A DNA stretch of 64,000 nucleotides from Deinobacterium chartae (lineage in GTDB: Bacteria > Deinococcota > Deinococci > Deinococcales > Deinococcaceae). Location: assembly GCF_014202645.1 (NCBI RefSeq), contig NZ_JACHHG010000015.1:24070-88069 (forward strand). The letters are read 5' to 3'. Below are positions 27,780 through 40,543 of this stretch, in pieces (the stretch's first letter is position 1; each line of letters starts with the position of its first letter). The notes beneath the pieces were generated by a model. The model had not been told where the DNA came from and did no database searches. It worked only from the letters and a program-made list of their open reading frames with translations. Made by a program: the position numbers and the translations under genes.

Positions 27780-29250
27780 ATCGCGTATCCTGCCCGTTCT
27801 CGCCCTGCTGGCCCTGGGAAGTGCTTCGGCCCAGACCCTCACCGTCGGCATCGACGCCGACCCGCCGCGCCTCGACCCGGCCCTGTCGAGCGCCCTGGTA
27901 GACCGTCAGGTGCTCAACCAGATCTTCGACAAGCTCGTCGACCTCGACACCGACCTCAAGGTCGTGCCGATGCTGGCCAAGTCGTGGAAGATCACCAACA
28001 ACGGCACCACCTACACCTTCACCCTGCGCAGCGGCGTACGGTTCCACGACGGCACCCCGCTCGACGCCGCCGCCGTGAAGTACTCGCTCGACCGCAACAT
28101 GACCCTCGAGGGCAGCGTGCGCAAAAACGAGCTCTCGAGCATCAAGGACGTCAAGGTCATCAACGACACCACCGTCCAGATCAACCTCAAGAACCCTTAC
28201 GGCCCGCTGCTGGGCGTGCTGAGCGACCGTGCGGGCATGATCGTCTCGCCCAAGGCCGCCGAGAAGGCCGGCAAGGACTTCGGTAACGATCCGGTGGGCA
28301 GCGGCCCCTTCTCGTTCGTGAGCCGCAAGCGCCAGGACAACATCACCCTCGCGGCCAACACCCGGTACTGGGCCGGTGCGCCCAAGATCGACAAACTGGT
28401 CTACCGCCCCTTCCCCGACGGTGACGTGCGCTACGCCAACTTGCTCTCGGGCGCGGTGCAGGTCATCACCCCCGTAGACCCCAAGGACGTGACCAAGCTC
28501 GAGAAGAACAGCCGGTTCGAGTTGCTCAACTACGCCGGGCTGGGCTACCAGGGCATCTGGTTCAACGTGAACCGCGACGTGTTCAAGGACAAGCGCGTGC
28601 GCCAGGCGGTGGCGGCCACCATCGACCGCGAGGCAGTGGCCAAGGTCGTCTTCCAGAACACCGTATCCCCGGCGGGCGGCCCCTTCCCGCCCGGCACCCC
28701 GGCCTACAGCAGCTCGATCAAGGTGCCCAAGCCCGACGTTGCCGAAGCGCGCAAAAAGCTCGCCGCAGCCGGCAAGAGCAACCTGACTTTCACGCTGCTG
28801 ACCACCCCCAACGCCATCAACACCCAGCTGGCCCAGCTGTACCAGGCGATGTTCTCGCAGGCGGGCATTAACGTCAAGATCGAACAGGTCGAGTTCGGCA
28901 CCCTGCTTGACCGCGCCGACCGCGCCGACTTCGACGCGCTGATGCTGGGCTGGAGCGGCCGCCCCGACCCGGACGGCAACGTGTACGACTTCTTCACCAC
29001 CGGCGGCACCAACAACCAGGCGCGCTACTCGAACAAGGAAGTGGACGCGCTGCTGAACAAGGCCCGTGCCACCTCGGCGATGTCGGCCCGTAAGGCCACC
29101 TACAACGTGGCTCTCGGCAAGATCCTCGACGACGTGCCCTACACCTGGGTCTACTTCCAGCGCAACCTGATCGGCATGGCCAAGGGTGTCAGCGGCATCC
29201 AGCCGATCCCCGACGGCATCGTGCGCTTCCACAACGTCAGCATCAAGTAA
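27772..29250 (+). CDS. ABC transporter substrate-binding protein (SBP_bac_5)
   Basis: 492 aa periplasmic binding protein of the dipeptide/oligopeptide/glutathione class. Signal peptide TKSRILPVLALLALGSASAQ without a lipobox cysteine. Family landmarks are VDRQVLNQIFDKLVDLD, YTFTLRSGVRFHDGTPLDAAAVKYSLDR and GSGPFSFVS. The start (second ATG, 27772) lies inside the 3' end of the GntR gene, with GGAG about 7 nt upstream. Downstream ggt suggests a gamma-glutamyl peptide or glutathione ligand, but that is context only. Confidence 0.88.
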   Translation: MTKSRILPVLALLALGSASAQTLTVGIDADPPRLDPALSSALVDRQVLNQIFDKLVDLDTDLKVVPMLAKSWKITNNGTTYTFTLRSGVRFHDGTPLDAAAVKYSLDRNMTLEGSVRKNELSSIKDVKVINDTTVQINLKNPYGPLLGVLSDRAGMIVSPKAAEKAGKDFGNDPVGSGPFSFVSRKRQDNITLAANTRYWAGAPKIDKLVYRPFPDGDVRYANLLSGAVQVITPVDPKDVTKLEKNSRFELLNYAGLGYQGIWFNVNRDVFKDKRVRQAVAATIDREAVAKVVFQNTVSPAGGPFPPGTPAYSSSIKVPKPDVAEARKKLAAAGKSNLTFTLLTTPNAINTQLAQLYQAMFSQAGINVKIEQVEFGTLLDRADRADFDALMLGWSGRPDPDGNVYDFFTTGGTNNQARYSNKEVDALLNKARATSAMSARKATYNVALGKILDDVPYTWVYFQRNLIGMAKGVSGIQPIPDGIVRFHNVSIK

Positions 29251-29269
29251 ACTTCGCCCTCACGATTTC

Positions 29270-29292
29270 GGGGCGGGTTAAAAACCCGCCCC
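29270..29292 (+). other. Intra-operon hairpin after the binding-protein gene
   Basis: A 10-bp perfect stem (GGGGCGGGTT/AACCCGCCCC), 3-nt loop, between binding protein and permease. Such hairpins stabilise or attenuate so that the binding protein is made in excess. Confidence 0.6.
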
Positions 29293-29305
29293 AGGAGGTT
29301 TCCGC

Positions 29306-30250
29306 GTGCTTCCCTTTGCGCTGAGGCGCTTCGTCGCCACCCTTCCGACCCTGCTGGTGGTCACGCTGCTGGTCTTTGCGCTGGCCAAGCTGCTGCCCGG
29401 CGACCCGGCCCGGCTGCTGCTGGGCGAGGAGGCCACCCCGCAGGCCCTGGCCGAGCTCCGGCAGAGCATGGGGCTTGACCGTTCGCTTCCCGAGCAGTAC
29501 GGCCGCTGGCTGCTCGACCTGGCGCAGTTCAACCTGGGACACAGCCTCAAGGACAACGCGTCCGTGACGGCCCTGATCCTCGAGAAACTGCCCACCACCT
29601 TCGAGCTGGCCCTGCTCTCCATGCTGTTCGCGCTGCTGCTGGCGCTGCCTGCCGGTATCATCTCGGCGCTGCGGCCCGGCGGCTTCGTGGACCGTCTGGT
29701 CACGCTGCTCTCGCTCTCGGGCATCAGCCTGCCCAACTTCTTCGTGGGCATCTTGCTGATCTACCTGTTTTCGGTAAAGCTCGCCTGGATTCCCGCATCC
29801 GGTTACGTCTCCTTCGCCGAGGACCCGCTCAAGAACCTGACCCTGATGCTGATGCCCGCTTTCACCCTGGGAATCGGCTCGGCGGCGGTGATGACCCGCT
29901 ACCTGCGCTCCAGCCTGCTCGAGGCCCTCTCGCAAGATTACGTGCGCACCGCCAAGGCCAAGGGCATCTCGAGCGGCGTGGTGGTGTTCAAACACGGGCT
30001 GCGCAACGCGCTGATCCCGGTGATCACCGCCTTTGGCCTGCAGCTCGGCGGCCTGCTGGGCGGTGCGGTGATCACCGAACAGATCTTCTCGGTGCCCGGC
30101 TTCGGGCGCCTGTTGGTGGACGCCGTGTTTACCCGTGACCTGCCGGTGATGCAGGGCATGGTGCTGGCCTCGGCCGTCTTGATCTTCCTGGTGAGTTTCC
30201 TGGTGGACCTCGCCTACGCCGCTGTCGACCCCAGAATCCGGTACCGCTGA
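29306..30250 (+). CDS. ABC transporter permease (DppB type)
   Basis: 314 aa, six membrane spans. N-terminal LRRFVATLPTLLVVTLLVFALAKLLPGDPARLLLGE and the EAA-loop region (ARSKG-like RTAKAKGISSGVVVFKHGLRNALIPVI) are typical of DppB/GsiC. GTG start at 29306 follows CAGGAGG. Its stop shares one base with the next start (TGATG). Confidence 0.9.
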   Translation: MLPFALRRFVATLPTLLVVTLLVFALAKLLPGDPARLLLGEEATPQALAELRQSMGLDRSLPEQYGRWLLDLAQFNLGHSLKDNASVTALILEKLPTTFELALLSMLFALLLALPAGIISALRPGGFVDRLVTLLSLSGISLPNFFVGILLIYLFSVKLAWIPASGYVSFAEDPLKNLTLMLMPAFTLGIGSAAVMTRYLRSSLLEALSQDYVRTAKAKGISSGVVVFKHGLRNALIPVITAFGLQLGGLLGGAVITEQIFSVPGFGRLLVDAVFTRDLPVMQGMVLASAVLIFLVSFLVDLAYAAVDPRIRYR

Positions 30251-31122
30251 TGCAAGCCACCCTGACTTCCAAACCCGCCCGCAAACCCCGCAACAAGGCC
30301 GTAAAGCGTTTTCTGCGCGACCGCCTGGCGGTCGGCGGCGCCCTGGTCCTGCTGGTTTTCGGCCTGGCCGCGCTGTTTGCCCCCTGGCTGGCACCCGCCG
30401 ACCCGGCCCAGCTCTTCTTCAGCGACATCCTCTCGGGTCCCAGCGCCGCGCACCCGCTCGGCACCGACGAACTGGGCCGGGACCTGCTCTCGCGGATCAT
30501 CTACGGAGCCCAGGTCTCGCTCTCGGCCGGCCTGGTCTCGGTGTCGATCGCGCTGGTCATCGGCACGCTGCTGGGCTTGGTCGCCGGCTTCGTGGGCGGA
30601 CTGCTCGACGAGGTGATCATGCGCATCGTCGACGCGATGCTGGCCCTGCCCTTCCTGGTGCTGGCCATCGCGTTGGCCGCCGTTTTAGGGCCCAGCCTGC
30701 AAAACACCATGCTGGCCATCGGCATCGTGTCGGTCCCGGCCTTCGCCCGCATCGCGCGCGGCGAGGTGGTCGCGCAGCGCGAACGCGAGTACGTGCAGGC
30801 CGCCCAGGCGCTGGGGGCCTCGGACGCCCGCACCATCTTCCGGCACCTGCTGCCCAACATCTCCGGTGCCTTGATCGTGCAGACCTCGCTGTCCGTCGCC
30901 CACGCGGTGCTGGCCGAGTCGAGCCTGAGCTTTCTGGGCCTGGGCGTGCAGCCCCCCACCCCCAGCTGGGGTTCGATGCTCAACGTCTCGCGCGGCTACC
31001 TCGACACCGCGCCGTGGATGGCGCTCTTCCCCGGTCTGGCGATCTTCCTGACCGTACTGGCCTTCAACCTGCTCGGCGACGGCCTGCGCGCCGCCCTCGA
31101 CCCACGCTCCAAAGAGCACTGA
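30250..31122 (+). CDS. ABC transporter permease (DppC type)
   Basis: 290 aa, partner permease with a cytoplasmic N-terminus, the HPLGTDELGRDLLSRIIYGA signature of DppC proteins, and an EAA loop (EYVQAAQALGASDARTIFRHLLPNI). Together with the preceding permease it forms the channel. No ATP-binding subunit is encoded in this operon, so ATPases must come from elsewhere on the genome. Confidence 0.9.
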   Translation: MQATLTSKPARKPRNKAVKRFLRDRLAVGGALVLLVFGLAALFAPWLAPADPAQLFFSDILSGPSAAHPLGTDELGRDLLSRIIYGAQVSLSAGLVSVSIALVIGTLLGLVAGFVGGLLDEVIMRIVDAMLALPFLVLAIALAAVLGPSLQNTMLAIGIVSVPAFARIARGEVVAQREREYVQAAQALGASDARTIFRHLLPNISGALIVQTSLSVAHAVLAESSLSFLGLGVQPPTPSWGSMLNVSRGYLDTAPWMALFPGLAIFLTVLAFNLLGDGLRAALDPRSKEH

Positions 31123-31127
31123 GCCGC

Positions 31128-31153
31128 GCGGGGCCAGGAATTCCTGGCCCCGC
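31128..31153. terminator. 26-bp perfect palindrome after the permease genes
   Basis: The 13-bp arms at 31128-31140 and 31141-31153 are exact reverse complements, with AATT at the centre. There is no T-tract. It may be a partial terminator or mRNA stabiliser before ggt. Confidence 0.55.
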
Positions 31154-31205
31154 CCTCTGCGGCGAGCAACCCGCCGTTTTCGTCTCCCGCTCCGGCCTCA
31201 GGGCC

Positions 31206-31211
31206 TAAAAT
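31206..31211 (+). promoter_or_regulatory. -10 (TAAAAT) of an internal promoter for ggt
   Basis: TAAAAT lies 41 nt before the ggt ATG, which has AGAGGA as its ribosome site. So ggt may be expressed from its own promoter as well. Confidence 0.4.
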
Positions 31212-31252
31212 CCTGCTGTCCCCGGCCTGCCGGGGCGTCCAAGAGGAACACC

Positions 31253-32847
<1,595 letters not shown>

Positions 32848-32848
<1 letters not shown>

Positions 32849-33609
32849 TGCTGCTGATCGCCCCCCTCCTGATCGGGCTGTTTGCCGGTGTTCTCGGAGC
32901 CATCCTGGGGCTGGGGGGCGGCGTGGTCGTCGTCCCGGCCCTCGAGTTCATCATGCCGCGCCTGGGGATGGAGCTCAGCATCCAGCAGGCCGTGGCGGTC
33001 AGCCAGATCGGGGTGCTCTCGGTGGCCCTGGCCTCCACCGCGTCGTACCTCAAGCGCGGCATGGTGCTGGCCCGCACCGGCTACCTGCTCTCGCCCTACA
33101 CCATCGTGGGCGGAGCCCTCGGCTCGTACCTGGGCATCATCTTGCCCGCTGCTTACGTGGCGCTGGTGTTTGCCCTGCTGCTGCTGTACAGCGCCTACCA
33201 CCTGCTGCGCGGCATCCGCCGCCTCGAGGAGGGCCGCGAGAAGCCCTCGAGGTGGATGAAGCCCGCCATGACTTTCGCCGGTATTACCGCCGGGCTGCTG
33301 GGCATCGGCGGCGGCACGGTGCAGGTTCCGGTCATGAACCTGCTGGCGGGCATCCCGATCCGGCAGGCCATTGCCACCTCCACCTTCATCATGGGGCTCA
33401 CCGCGGTCGGCAACGCCCTGGTCTACCAGGCCGGGGGGCTGCTCGACGCGCGCCTGGCCTGCGCGATCGCGCTGGGCATCCTGGTGGGCGCGCGGCTGGG
33501 CGCGGGTCTGCAGCAGCGCATTCCCACGCACGTGCTCAAGATCTTCTTTGCGGTCCTGCTGATCTACACCGCCGTGAACCTGCTGTGGAAGTACTGGAGG
33601 CCCTCGTGA
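32848..33609 (+). CDS. TauE/SafE-family permease
   Basis: 253 aa with about 8 membrane spans and the two repeated glycine-rich motifs of the family ([18 protein letters not shown] and [20 protein letters not shown]). Members export sulfite, sulfonates or similar anions. The ATG shares a base with the ggt stop (TGATG), so it is coupled to ggt. Next to a glutathione-type hydrolase this may point to sulfur handling, which is inference. Confidence 0.88.
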
Positions 33610-33887
33610 GCGGCAAGGATCACACGCACGAGCAGGCGGGCCTGCCCGCCTGGCTCTACCCCACGGCCTACTGGATCGCGGTTGCGCTGCTGGCCGCCGT
33701 GCTGCTGCTGCCGCAACTCGCGCTGGTCGGCGTCGGCTGGATGATGGCGGTTCCGGTGCTGGCGGGCCTCACCGTGGCCGTCCTCGCCTGGAGGCGCGGC
33801 GACCGCCTGCTGGCCACCTCGGCGCTGGTCGCTCTGGTGTCCATCGCACTGATCTTCGCGCTGCGCGGGGTTCTGTCGAGCAGTTAA
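33606..33887 (+). CDS. DUF1634 membrane protein
   Basis: 93 aa with three membrane spans ([57 protein letters not shown]). Short proteins of this kind commonly follow TauE/SafE genes and may be an accessory subunit. The GTG start overlaps the permease stop (GTGA). Last gene of the operon, followed by a terminator. Confidence 0.75.
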   Translation: MSGKDHTHEQAGLPAWLYPTAYWIAVALLAAVLLLPQLALVGVGWMMAVPVLAGLTVAVLAWRRGDRLLATSALVALVSIALIFALRGVLSSS

Positions 33888-33903
33888 GCGGCCCGGACCG
33901 GGC

Positions 33904-33935
33904 GGGGAGGGGGGCGTGTAGCCCCCCTCCCCTGT
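33904..33935. terminator. Bidirectional hairpin terminator
   Basis: A 12-bp perfect stem (GGGGAGGGGGGC/GCCCCCCTCCCC), 5-nt loop, between the DUF1634 stop (+) and the GT2 stop (-). The plus side continues TGTTCGTTT. Confidence 0.7.
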
Positions 33936-33940
33936 TCGTT

Positions 33941-34639
33941 TCAGGAGCGCGTCGTGCGCCGAGATTGCGTGAAGTACCCGGCGGGCCGCCCCATCAGGTT
34001 GCGGGCCTGCTGCCCCAGAAAACGCCCCAGCCCGCCCTCGAGGCGACGCGCCGAGGTCAGCACGCGGGCACCCGGCACAAAGGCCACCACGCCCACCGCG
34101 TGCAGGGCGCGGCCCAAAGTGACGTCCTCGCCCGCCTCGGCCGTGCCGTAGCCGCCCACTTCGAGGGCCACCTGGCGGTTAAAAGCCATGTTTGCGCCGG
34201 CCAGGTTGGGGCGGTCGAGCCAGTTCATCACCCGCAGAAAAGCTCGGTAAGCGCGTTCGGAACCGACCTCGAGCGGTCGGCCACGGTCGCACAGCGCCAG
34301 CGAACCGTACAGTCCGACCGTGCCGGGGGCAGCAGCCTCGAAGGCGGCCAACCAGCCGGTTTCCGGGCGCGAATCGGCGTCGGTGGTCGCCACCCAGCGG
34401 TAACGGGCAGCCTCGAGGCCCTTCTGCCGGGCGAGGGCGACACCGGGAGTATCACAGCGCACCACCCGGGCACCCCAGGCGCGGGCCAGGGCAGCGGTAC
34501 GGTCGGTAGAGGCGCTGTCCACCACGATCACCTCGTCGGGGCGGCGCGCCTGGCGACCGATGGCCTCGAGGGTCGCATACAGGTAGCGCTCCTCGTTGCG
34601 GGCGGGAATGACCACTGAAAAACCGGGACGGGCAGGCAT
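33941..34639 (-). CDS. Family 2 glycosyltransferase (copy 2)
   Basis: 232 aa. FSVVIPARNEERYLYATLEAI, DEVIVVDSASTDRTA, and the DxD-type motif TTDADSRP. Long identical stretches with copy 1 ([28 protein letters not shown]) show they are paralogues, but copy 2 lacks the hydrophobic patch of copy 1. The ATG at 34639 lies 2 nt past the stop of the GT4 gene, whose last codons carry GCGAGGTGA as its ribosome site, so here the pair is an operon. Confidence 0.85.
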   Translation of the reverse strand: MPARPGFSVVIPARNEERYLYATLEAIGRQARRPDEVIVVDSASTDRTAALARAWGARVVRCDTPGVALARQKGLEAARYRWVATTDADSRPETGWLAAFEAAAPGTVGLYGSLALCDRGRPLEVGSERAYRAFLRVMNWLDRPNLAGANMAFNRQVALEVGGYGTAEAGEDVTLGRALHAVGVVAFVPGARVLTSARRLEGGLGRFLGQQARNLMGRPAGYFTQSRRTTRS

Positions 34640-34641
34640 GC

Positions 34642-35811
34642 TCACCTCGCCAGCGGGTAGGGCGGCACGTCGGCCGCCTCACGGAAGCGGCGACCCAGGA
34701 CCTCGAGGTAGGCCTCCAGGGTGCGTTCGGCTACCCGAGCAGCGCTGTACTGGGCGGCGAATTCGCGGGCAGCGCGGGAGAAACGGGCGTGCAGTGCCGG
34801 GTTCTCGAGCAGCAGGCTCGCGCGCCGGGCCAGCGCCTCGGTGTCTCCCGGGGCAACCAGGTAGCCGCTCTCCCCGGCACGCACGCCCCACAGGGTTCCC
34901 TGCGCACCCACCGCCACCACCGGCACCCCCATGGCCTGCGCCTCGAGCAGCACCAGCCCCTGGGTCTCGGTCTCCGAGGCGAACAAAAACAGTTCGGCCT
35001 GACGGTACAGCGCGCCGATCTCGGTGTAGGGCACCCTGCCGGTGAAGGTCACGCGGCCCGCTATGCCCAGCCAGCGCACGTAGCCCTCGAGCTGCAACCG
35101 CTGCGGGCCTTCCCCGACCACCAGCAGGTGCGCACCCGGATCCCGGATGCGCGAGAACGCCTCGAGAACGCCCGCCACGTTTTTCTCCTCGCCCAGGCGG
35201 CTGACCGTGAGCAGGCGGCGGCTTCCCACAGGCCACGGTGAGGGCAAGTCGGCGGCCTGGGCGAGCACCTCGAAGTCGATGCCGCCGGGGAGGAGGCGGA
35301 CCGGTGGCCGCAGGCCGTAGCTGCGTGCGAGCTCGCCTACCGCCGGACTGGGCGCAATGATCAAGTCGGTACGGTCGTAAAAGGCGCGCGCCATGCGGGG
35401 AATCACGCGGGCCGCGCGGTTCAGGCCGCGCAGCCCCGGGACGTAGTGCGCGTAGTGCTCGTAGTGCGTGTGGTAGGTGGAGACGTGCGCCACACCCTGG
35501 CGCCGCGCGAGCTGCGAACCCCACATGCCCAGCACCAGGGGCGTGTGCGTATGAATCAGGTCGAAGCGGGCAGGCAGGCGGCGGGCGCGCGGCAGGGCCA
35601 CGCGCTGTCCCTCGAAGAACGGATTCAGCAGGCTGCGCAGGCGCACCACGCCCTCTTCGGCGATCGGAGCGCCCGGGTGGGCCGGAGCGACCACCCAGGC
35701 GTCGTGCCCCAAGCGCCGCAGTTCGCGCGCCAGCAGGTAGACCGACGTTGATACCCCGTTGGGGTCGGGCAGGTACGCGTCGCTGAACAGTCCGATACTG
35801 AGTGGGATCAT
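34642..35811 (-). CDS. Family 4 glycosyltransferase (copy 2)
   Basis: 389-aa GT-B retaining glycosyltransferase. [46 protein letters not shown], and E-x7-E in [16 protein letters not shown]. It is close to copy 1 at 15567-16775 along its whole length except the C-terminal 30 residues. ATG 35811 has GGAGGA upstream. It is probably involved in glycolipid or envelope glycan synthesis; the acceptor and sugar are unknown. Confidence 0.88.
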   Translation of the reverse strand: MIPLSIGLFSDAYLPDPNGVSTSVYLLARELRRLGHDAWVVAPAHPGAPIAEEGVVRLRSLLNPFFEGQRVALPRARRLPARFDLIHTHTPLVLGMWGSQLARRQGVAHVSTYHTHYEHYAHYVPGLRGLNRAARVIPRMARAFYDRTDLIIAPSPAVGELARSYGLRPPVRLLPGGIDFEVLAQAADLPSPWPVGSRRLLTVSRLGEEKNVAGVLEAFSRIRDPGAHLLVVGEGPQRLQLEGYVRWLGIAGRVTFTGRVPYTEIGALYRQAELFLFASETETQGLVLLEAQAMGVPVVAVGAQGTLWGVRAGESGYLVAPGDTEALARRASLLLENPALHARFSRAAREFAAQYSAARVAERTLEAYLEVLGRRFREAADVPPYPLAR

Positions 35812-35967
35812 GCAGGTCCTCCGCTGCCAGTCTTGAAATGCAGCTTAAACCACCCTGGGGCCCTCGCCCTCGGGCTTCTCGAGGTATACCCCTTCTATAT
35901 CCAGGGGAAATCCCTTTCACCACGGCGCGAATCCTGCTGTACTTACAAAACCTGAGCGTGGTTGTGT

Positions 35968-35973
35968 TAAGAT
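35968..35973 (+). promoter_or_regulatory. Leaderless -10 (TAAGAT) of the 78-aa hypothetical
   Basis: TAAGAT, 6-nt spacer TATGGC, ATG at 35980. Confidence 0.5.
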
Positions 35974-35979
35974 TATGGC

Positions 35980-36216
35980 ATGAATTCGGATTTCAGCGAG
36001 ATCATGCGGCAACTGCGTGAGCAATACGGTGCCCAACTCGCCCACATGCCCCTTCCCGAGGGCGTGCCCGAACACGTCGCGGAACTGGTGAGCCAGGGCG
36101 ATGTCGAAGGTCTGATCCTGATGATCAAGCTCTCGTGGATGTTTGGCGCGCAAGCTGGGCACGCCGCCGCCCACCACACCCAGGTGCTGCGCCCGCGCAA
36201 CGTCGTACAGGCTTAA
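35980..36216 (+). CDS. Small hypothetical protein, 78 aa
   Basis: Starts MNSDFSEIMRQLREQYG. Mixed helical character, a single hydrophobic patch (VEGLILMIKLSWMFGAQAG) too weak for a clear membrane span, and a histidine-rich AAAHHTQ near the C-terminus. It is a leaderless monocistronic unit with a good terminator, which supports it being a real gene. I do not recognise the family. The neighbours (GT4 upstream, acs convergent) give no hint. Confidence 0.6.
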   Translation: MNSDFSEIMRQLREQYGAQLAHMPLPEGVPEHVAELVSQGDVEGLILMIKLSWMFGAQAGHAAAHHTQVLRPRNVVQA

Positions 36217-36246
36217 GAACGCCTGCCGCACCTCATCTGCCTGACA

Positions 36247-36288
36247 GCAGCAGGAGAAAGGGCTATTCCCTTTCTCCTGCTGCGTTTC
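36247..36288. terminator. Bidirectional terminator between the 78-aa gene and acs
   Basis: A 16-bp perfect stem (36247-36262 with 36268-36283), 5-nt loop; the plus side continues GTTTCGCT. Confidence 0.75.
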
Positions 36289-36303
36289 GCTCGAGCCTCG
36301 CGC

Positions 36304-38235
<1,932 letters not shown>

Positions 38236-38335
38236 CATCTTCTCCCGGAGAAGCAGGGGTGCCAGTTGAGCTCAAGCAGAGCGATGCGAGATGGCTTGGC
38301 ATGCCTGTCAGTTTTGATCCTGCACGTTGCGGGTC

Positions 38336-38365
38336 AGCATACCGCCGAACGAAAAGGCGCGTCAA
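38336..38365 (-). promoter_or_regulatory. acs: Promoter of acs (TTGACG-18-TATGCT)
   Basis: Minus strand -35 TTGACG (38360-38365), 18-nt spacer, -10 TATGCT (38336-38341). This is one of the best sigma70-type promoters in the window. The leader to the acs ATG is about 95 nt. Confidence 0.7.
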
Positions 38366-38448
38366 ACCACGTTTTCCGAAGTGGCACTTCCGGTGAGCGC
38401 ACGGAGAGTTTTCTCCGGCCCGGCCCAGGCCGCCCGGCGCCCCTGGCC

Positions 38449-39999
38449 TTACTCGGCGCCGAGGCCGGTATAGGCCCGCACGTGCATCTCGTCGAAGGCC
38501 TCCTCCTCCTCGCGGCGCCGGGCGGTCAGGACCGTACCCAGGTAGGCGCACAGGAATCCGGCCGGAATCGAGACGATGCCGGGATTCTCGAGGGGAAAGA
38601 TCGGCGGGGCCTGGATCAGGTGGCGCGCGGCGGTCTTCTCGGGCGGGTCTACGCCCATGATGTTGGGGCTCAGCGCAATCAGGATCAGCGATACGGCGAT
38701 GCCGCCCACGATGCCCGCAATCGCCCCACCGGTATTGAAGCGGCGCCAGAACAGCGCGTAGAGGATCACCGGCAGGTTGGCCGAGGCGGCGACCGCAAAG
38801 GCCAGGGCGACCAAGAAGGCCACGTTCTGGTCCTTGGCCAGAATGCCCAGCACGATGGCGAGCACCCCGATCACGATGGTGGCGAGCCGCGCCACGCGGA
38901 CCTGTTCGACCTCGCTGGCCTGCCCGCCGCGCAGGACCGAGTTGTAGATGTCGTGCGCCACGGCGGTGGAAGCGGTGATGGTCAGCCCCGCGACCACCGC
39001 CAAGATGGTGGCGAACGCCACCGCTGACACGAAGGCGAGGAACAGTTCGCCGCCCAGGGTCTGGGCCAGCAGGGGCGCAGCCATGTTGCCCGCCGCGTTG
39101 GCCGCTACGATCGGCTCACGCCCGACCAGAACCGCCGCGCCGTTGCCCATGATCATGGTCAGCACGTAAAAAGCTCCGATGATCACCATGGCCCACACGA
39201 TGCTCATCCGCGCCGCCTGCGCGGTTGGCACCGTGTAGAAACGCACCAGGATGTGCGGCAGTCCGGCGGTCCCGAGCACGAGGGCCAAGCCCAGCGAGAT
39301 CAGGTCGATGGGGTTGGTGTACTTCAGTCCGGCGTTGAGCGACGCGTTGCCGTAGCGGTCGGCCACTTCGCCCAGCAGCCCGGAGAGGCTCCAGTCGAAG
39401 TGCCCCAGCACCATCAGCGACATGATCAGCGAGGCCAGCATCAGCAGCACCGCCTTGATGATCTGTACCCAGGTGGTGGCCAGCATGCCGCCGAACACCA
39501 CGTACACGATCATCATCACGCCGACCAGCGGAATCGAGAAGGTGGGCGGCACCACCCCGCCCGAGAGCAGCGAGATCAGAGCCCCGGCCCCCACCACCTG
39601 CGCGATCATGTAGAAGGTGGTGATGGTGAAGGTGGACAGCGCCGAGAAGGTGCGCACGCGCGGATTTTTCAGCCGGTAGTCCAGCACGTCTGCGATGGTG
39701 TACTTGCCGACGTTGCGCAGCGGCTCGGCCACCACGAACAGCACCACCAGGTAGGCCACAAAAAAGCCCACCGAGTACATGAAGCCGTCGAAACCGCTCA
39801 GGGCGATCAGTCCGGCGATGCCCAGAAACGACGCCGCCGAGAGGTAGTCGCCCGCGATCGCCAGGCCGTTTTGTCCGGCGGTGATCGAGCGTCCGCCGAC
39901 GTAAAAGTCCGAGGCCGACTTGGTGGCCCTCGAGGCGAAGTAGGTCACGATCAGCGTGAGCCCCACGATGACCAGAAACAGCAACAGCGTAGCGTTCAC
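38449..39999 (-). CDS. actP: Cation/acetate symporter (sodium:solute symporter family)
   Basis: 516 aa, about 13 membrane spans. [33 protein letters not shown] is the SSS-family N-terminal signature, and [14 protein letters not shown] and [18 protein letters not shown] match ActP. It imports acetate with a cation. The GTG start overlaps the stop of the DUF485 gene (GTGA). With DUF485 upstream and acs downstream it forms the usual acetate-use module. Confidence 0.93.
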   Translation of the reverse strand: MNATLLLFLVIVGLTLIVTYFASRATKSASDFYVGGRSITAGQNGLAIAGDYLSAASFLGIAGLIALSGFDGFMYSVGFFVAYLVVLFVVAEPLRNVGKYTIADVLDYRLKNPRVRTFSALSTFTITTFYMIAQVVGAGALISLLSGGVVPPTFSIPLVGVMMIVYVVFGGMLATTWVQIIKAVLLMLASLIMSLMVLGHFDWSLSGLLGEVADRYGNASLNAGLKYTNPIDLISLGLALVLGTAGLPHILVRFYTVPTAQAARMSIVWAMVIIGAFYVLTMIMGNGAAVLVGREPIVAANAAGNMAAPLLAQTLGGELFLAFVSAVAFATILAVVAGLTITASTAVAHDIYNSVLRGGQASEVEQVRVARLATIVIGVLAIVLGILAKDQNVAFLVALAFAVAASANLPVILYALFWRRFNTGGAIAGIVGGIAVSLILIALSPNIMGVDPPEKTAARHLIQAPPIFPLENPGIVSIPAGFLCAYLGTVLTARRREEEEAFDEMHVRAYTGLGAE

Positions 40000-40304
40000 A
40001 GTTCCTCCTTCAGGCGCGCGACGGTCTGGTCAAATTGTGCGGCGCGGCGCACGTAGAGGGCAGCCAGCACGCCGCCCACCACGAACTGCGCGAAGGCGAA
40101 CAGATAGGCGATGTTGATGTTGCCCCAGACCGGGGTCGCCATGAATTCCCGGGCGTAACCGGCCAGCAGGGGCAACAGCAGGTAGAACACCAGCGAAAAC
40201 ACGGTCATGCCTATGACAAAACGGTTGCGTTGGCGCACCAGCGCCTTGAACGACGGTTGTTCGGCAATGCGGCCTGCATGCTCCGAACGGCTGAGCGATC
40301 GCAT
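39996..40304 (-). CDS. DUF485 membrane protein
   Basis: 102 aa, two membrane spans ([22 protein letters not shown] and [23 protein letters not shown]) with a basic N-terminus and the F..L...R..F and F...Q.......LY......D pattern of DUF485 (YjcH). It nearly always precedes actP, as here. ATG 40304 follows CAGGAGG. Probably an accessory subunit of the acetate symporter. Confidence 0.88.
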   Translation of the reverse strand: MRSLSRSEHAGRIAEQPSFKALVRQRNRFVIGMTVFSLVFYLLLPLLAGYAREFMATPVWGNINIAYLFAFAQFVVGGVLAALYVRRAAQFDQTVARLKEEL

Positions 40305-40365
40305 GGGTCCTCCTGAAAACACCGAAAGGGGCCTAGGGACAAACGTCTGTTGGTTGGGCATTTCT

Positions 40366-40394
40366 ACGGTAGAGATCCGCAATTGCGCTTGCAA
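40366..40394 (-). promoter_or_regulatory. Promoter of DUF485-actP (TTGCAA-17-TACCGT)
   Basis: Minus strand -35 TTGCAA (40389-40394), 17 nt, -10 TACCGT (40366-40371), about 60 nt of leader. Confidence 0.5.
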
Positions 40395-40474
40395 GCCACT
40401 TGTCCTCACAAACGAAGCAAAAATTGTTACTTCTGTGGATACATGACAGGCTAAAATGCGAAAAACTTCTCGTT

Positions 40475-40510
40475 TTAATAGGAAACCTCGAGGAGCGCGT
40501 CTCCTCGAGG
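40475..40510 (-). terminator. Terminator of the EF-G-like gene
   Basis: A 10-bp perfect stem (CCTCGAGGAG/CTCCTCGAGG, 40486-40510) followed on the minus strand by TTTCCTATTAAAA. Confidence 0.65.
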
Positions 40511-40543
40511 CCCCGGCGCGTACGTTATCGCGAGGTGTCCGGT

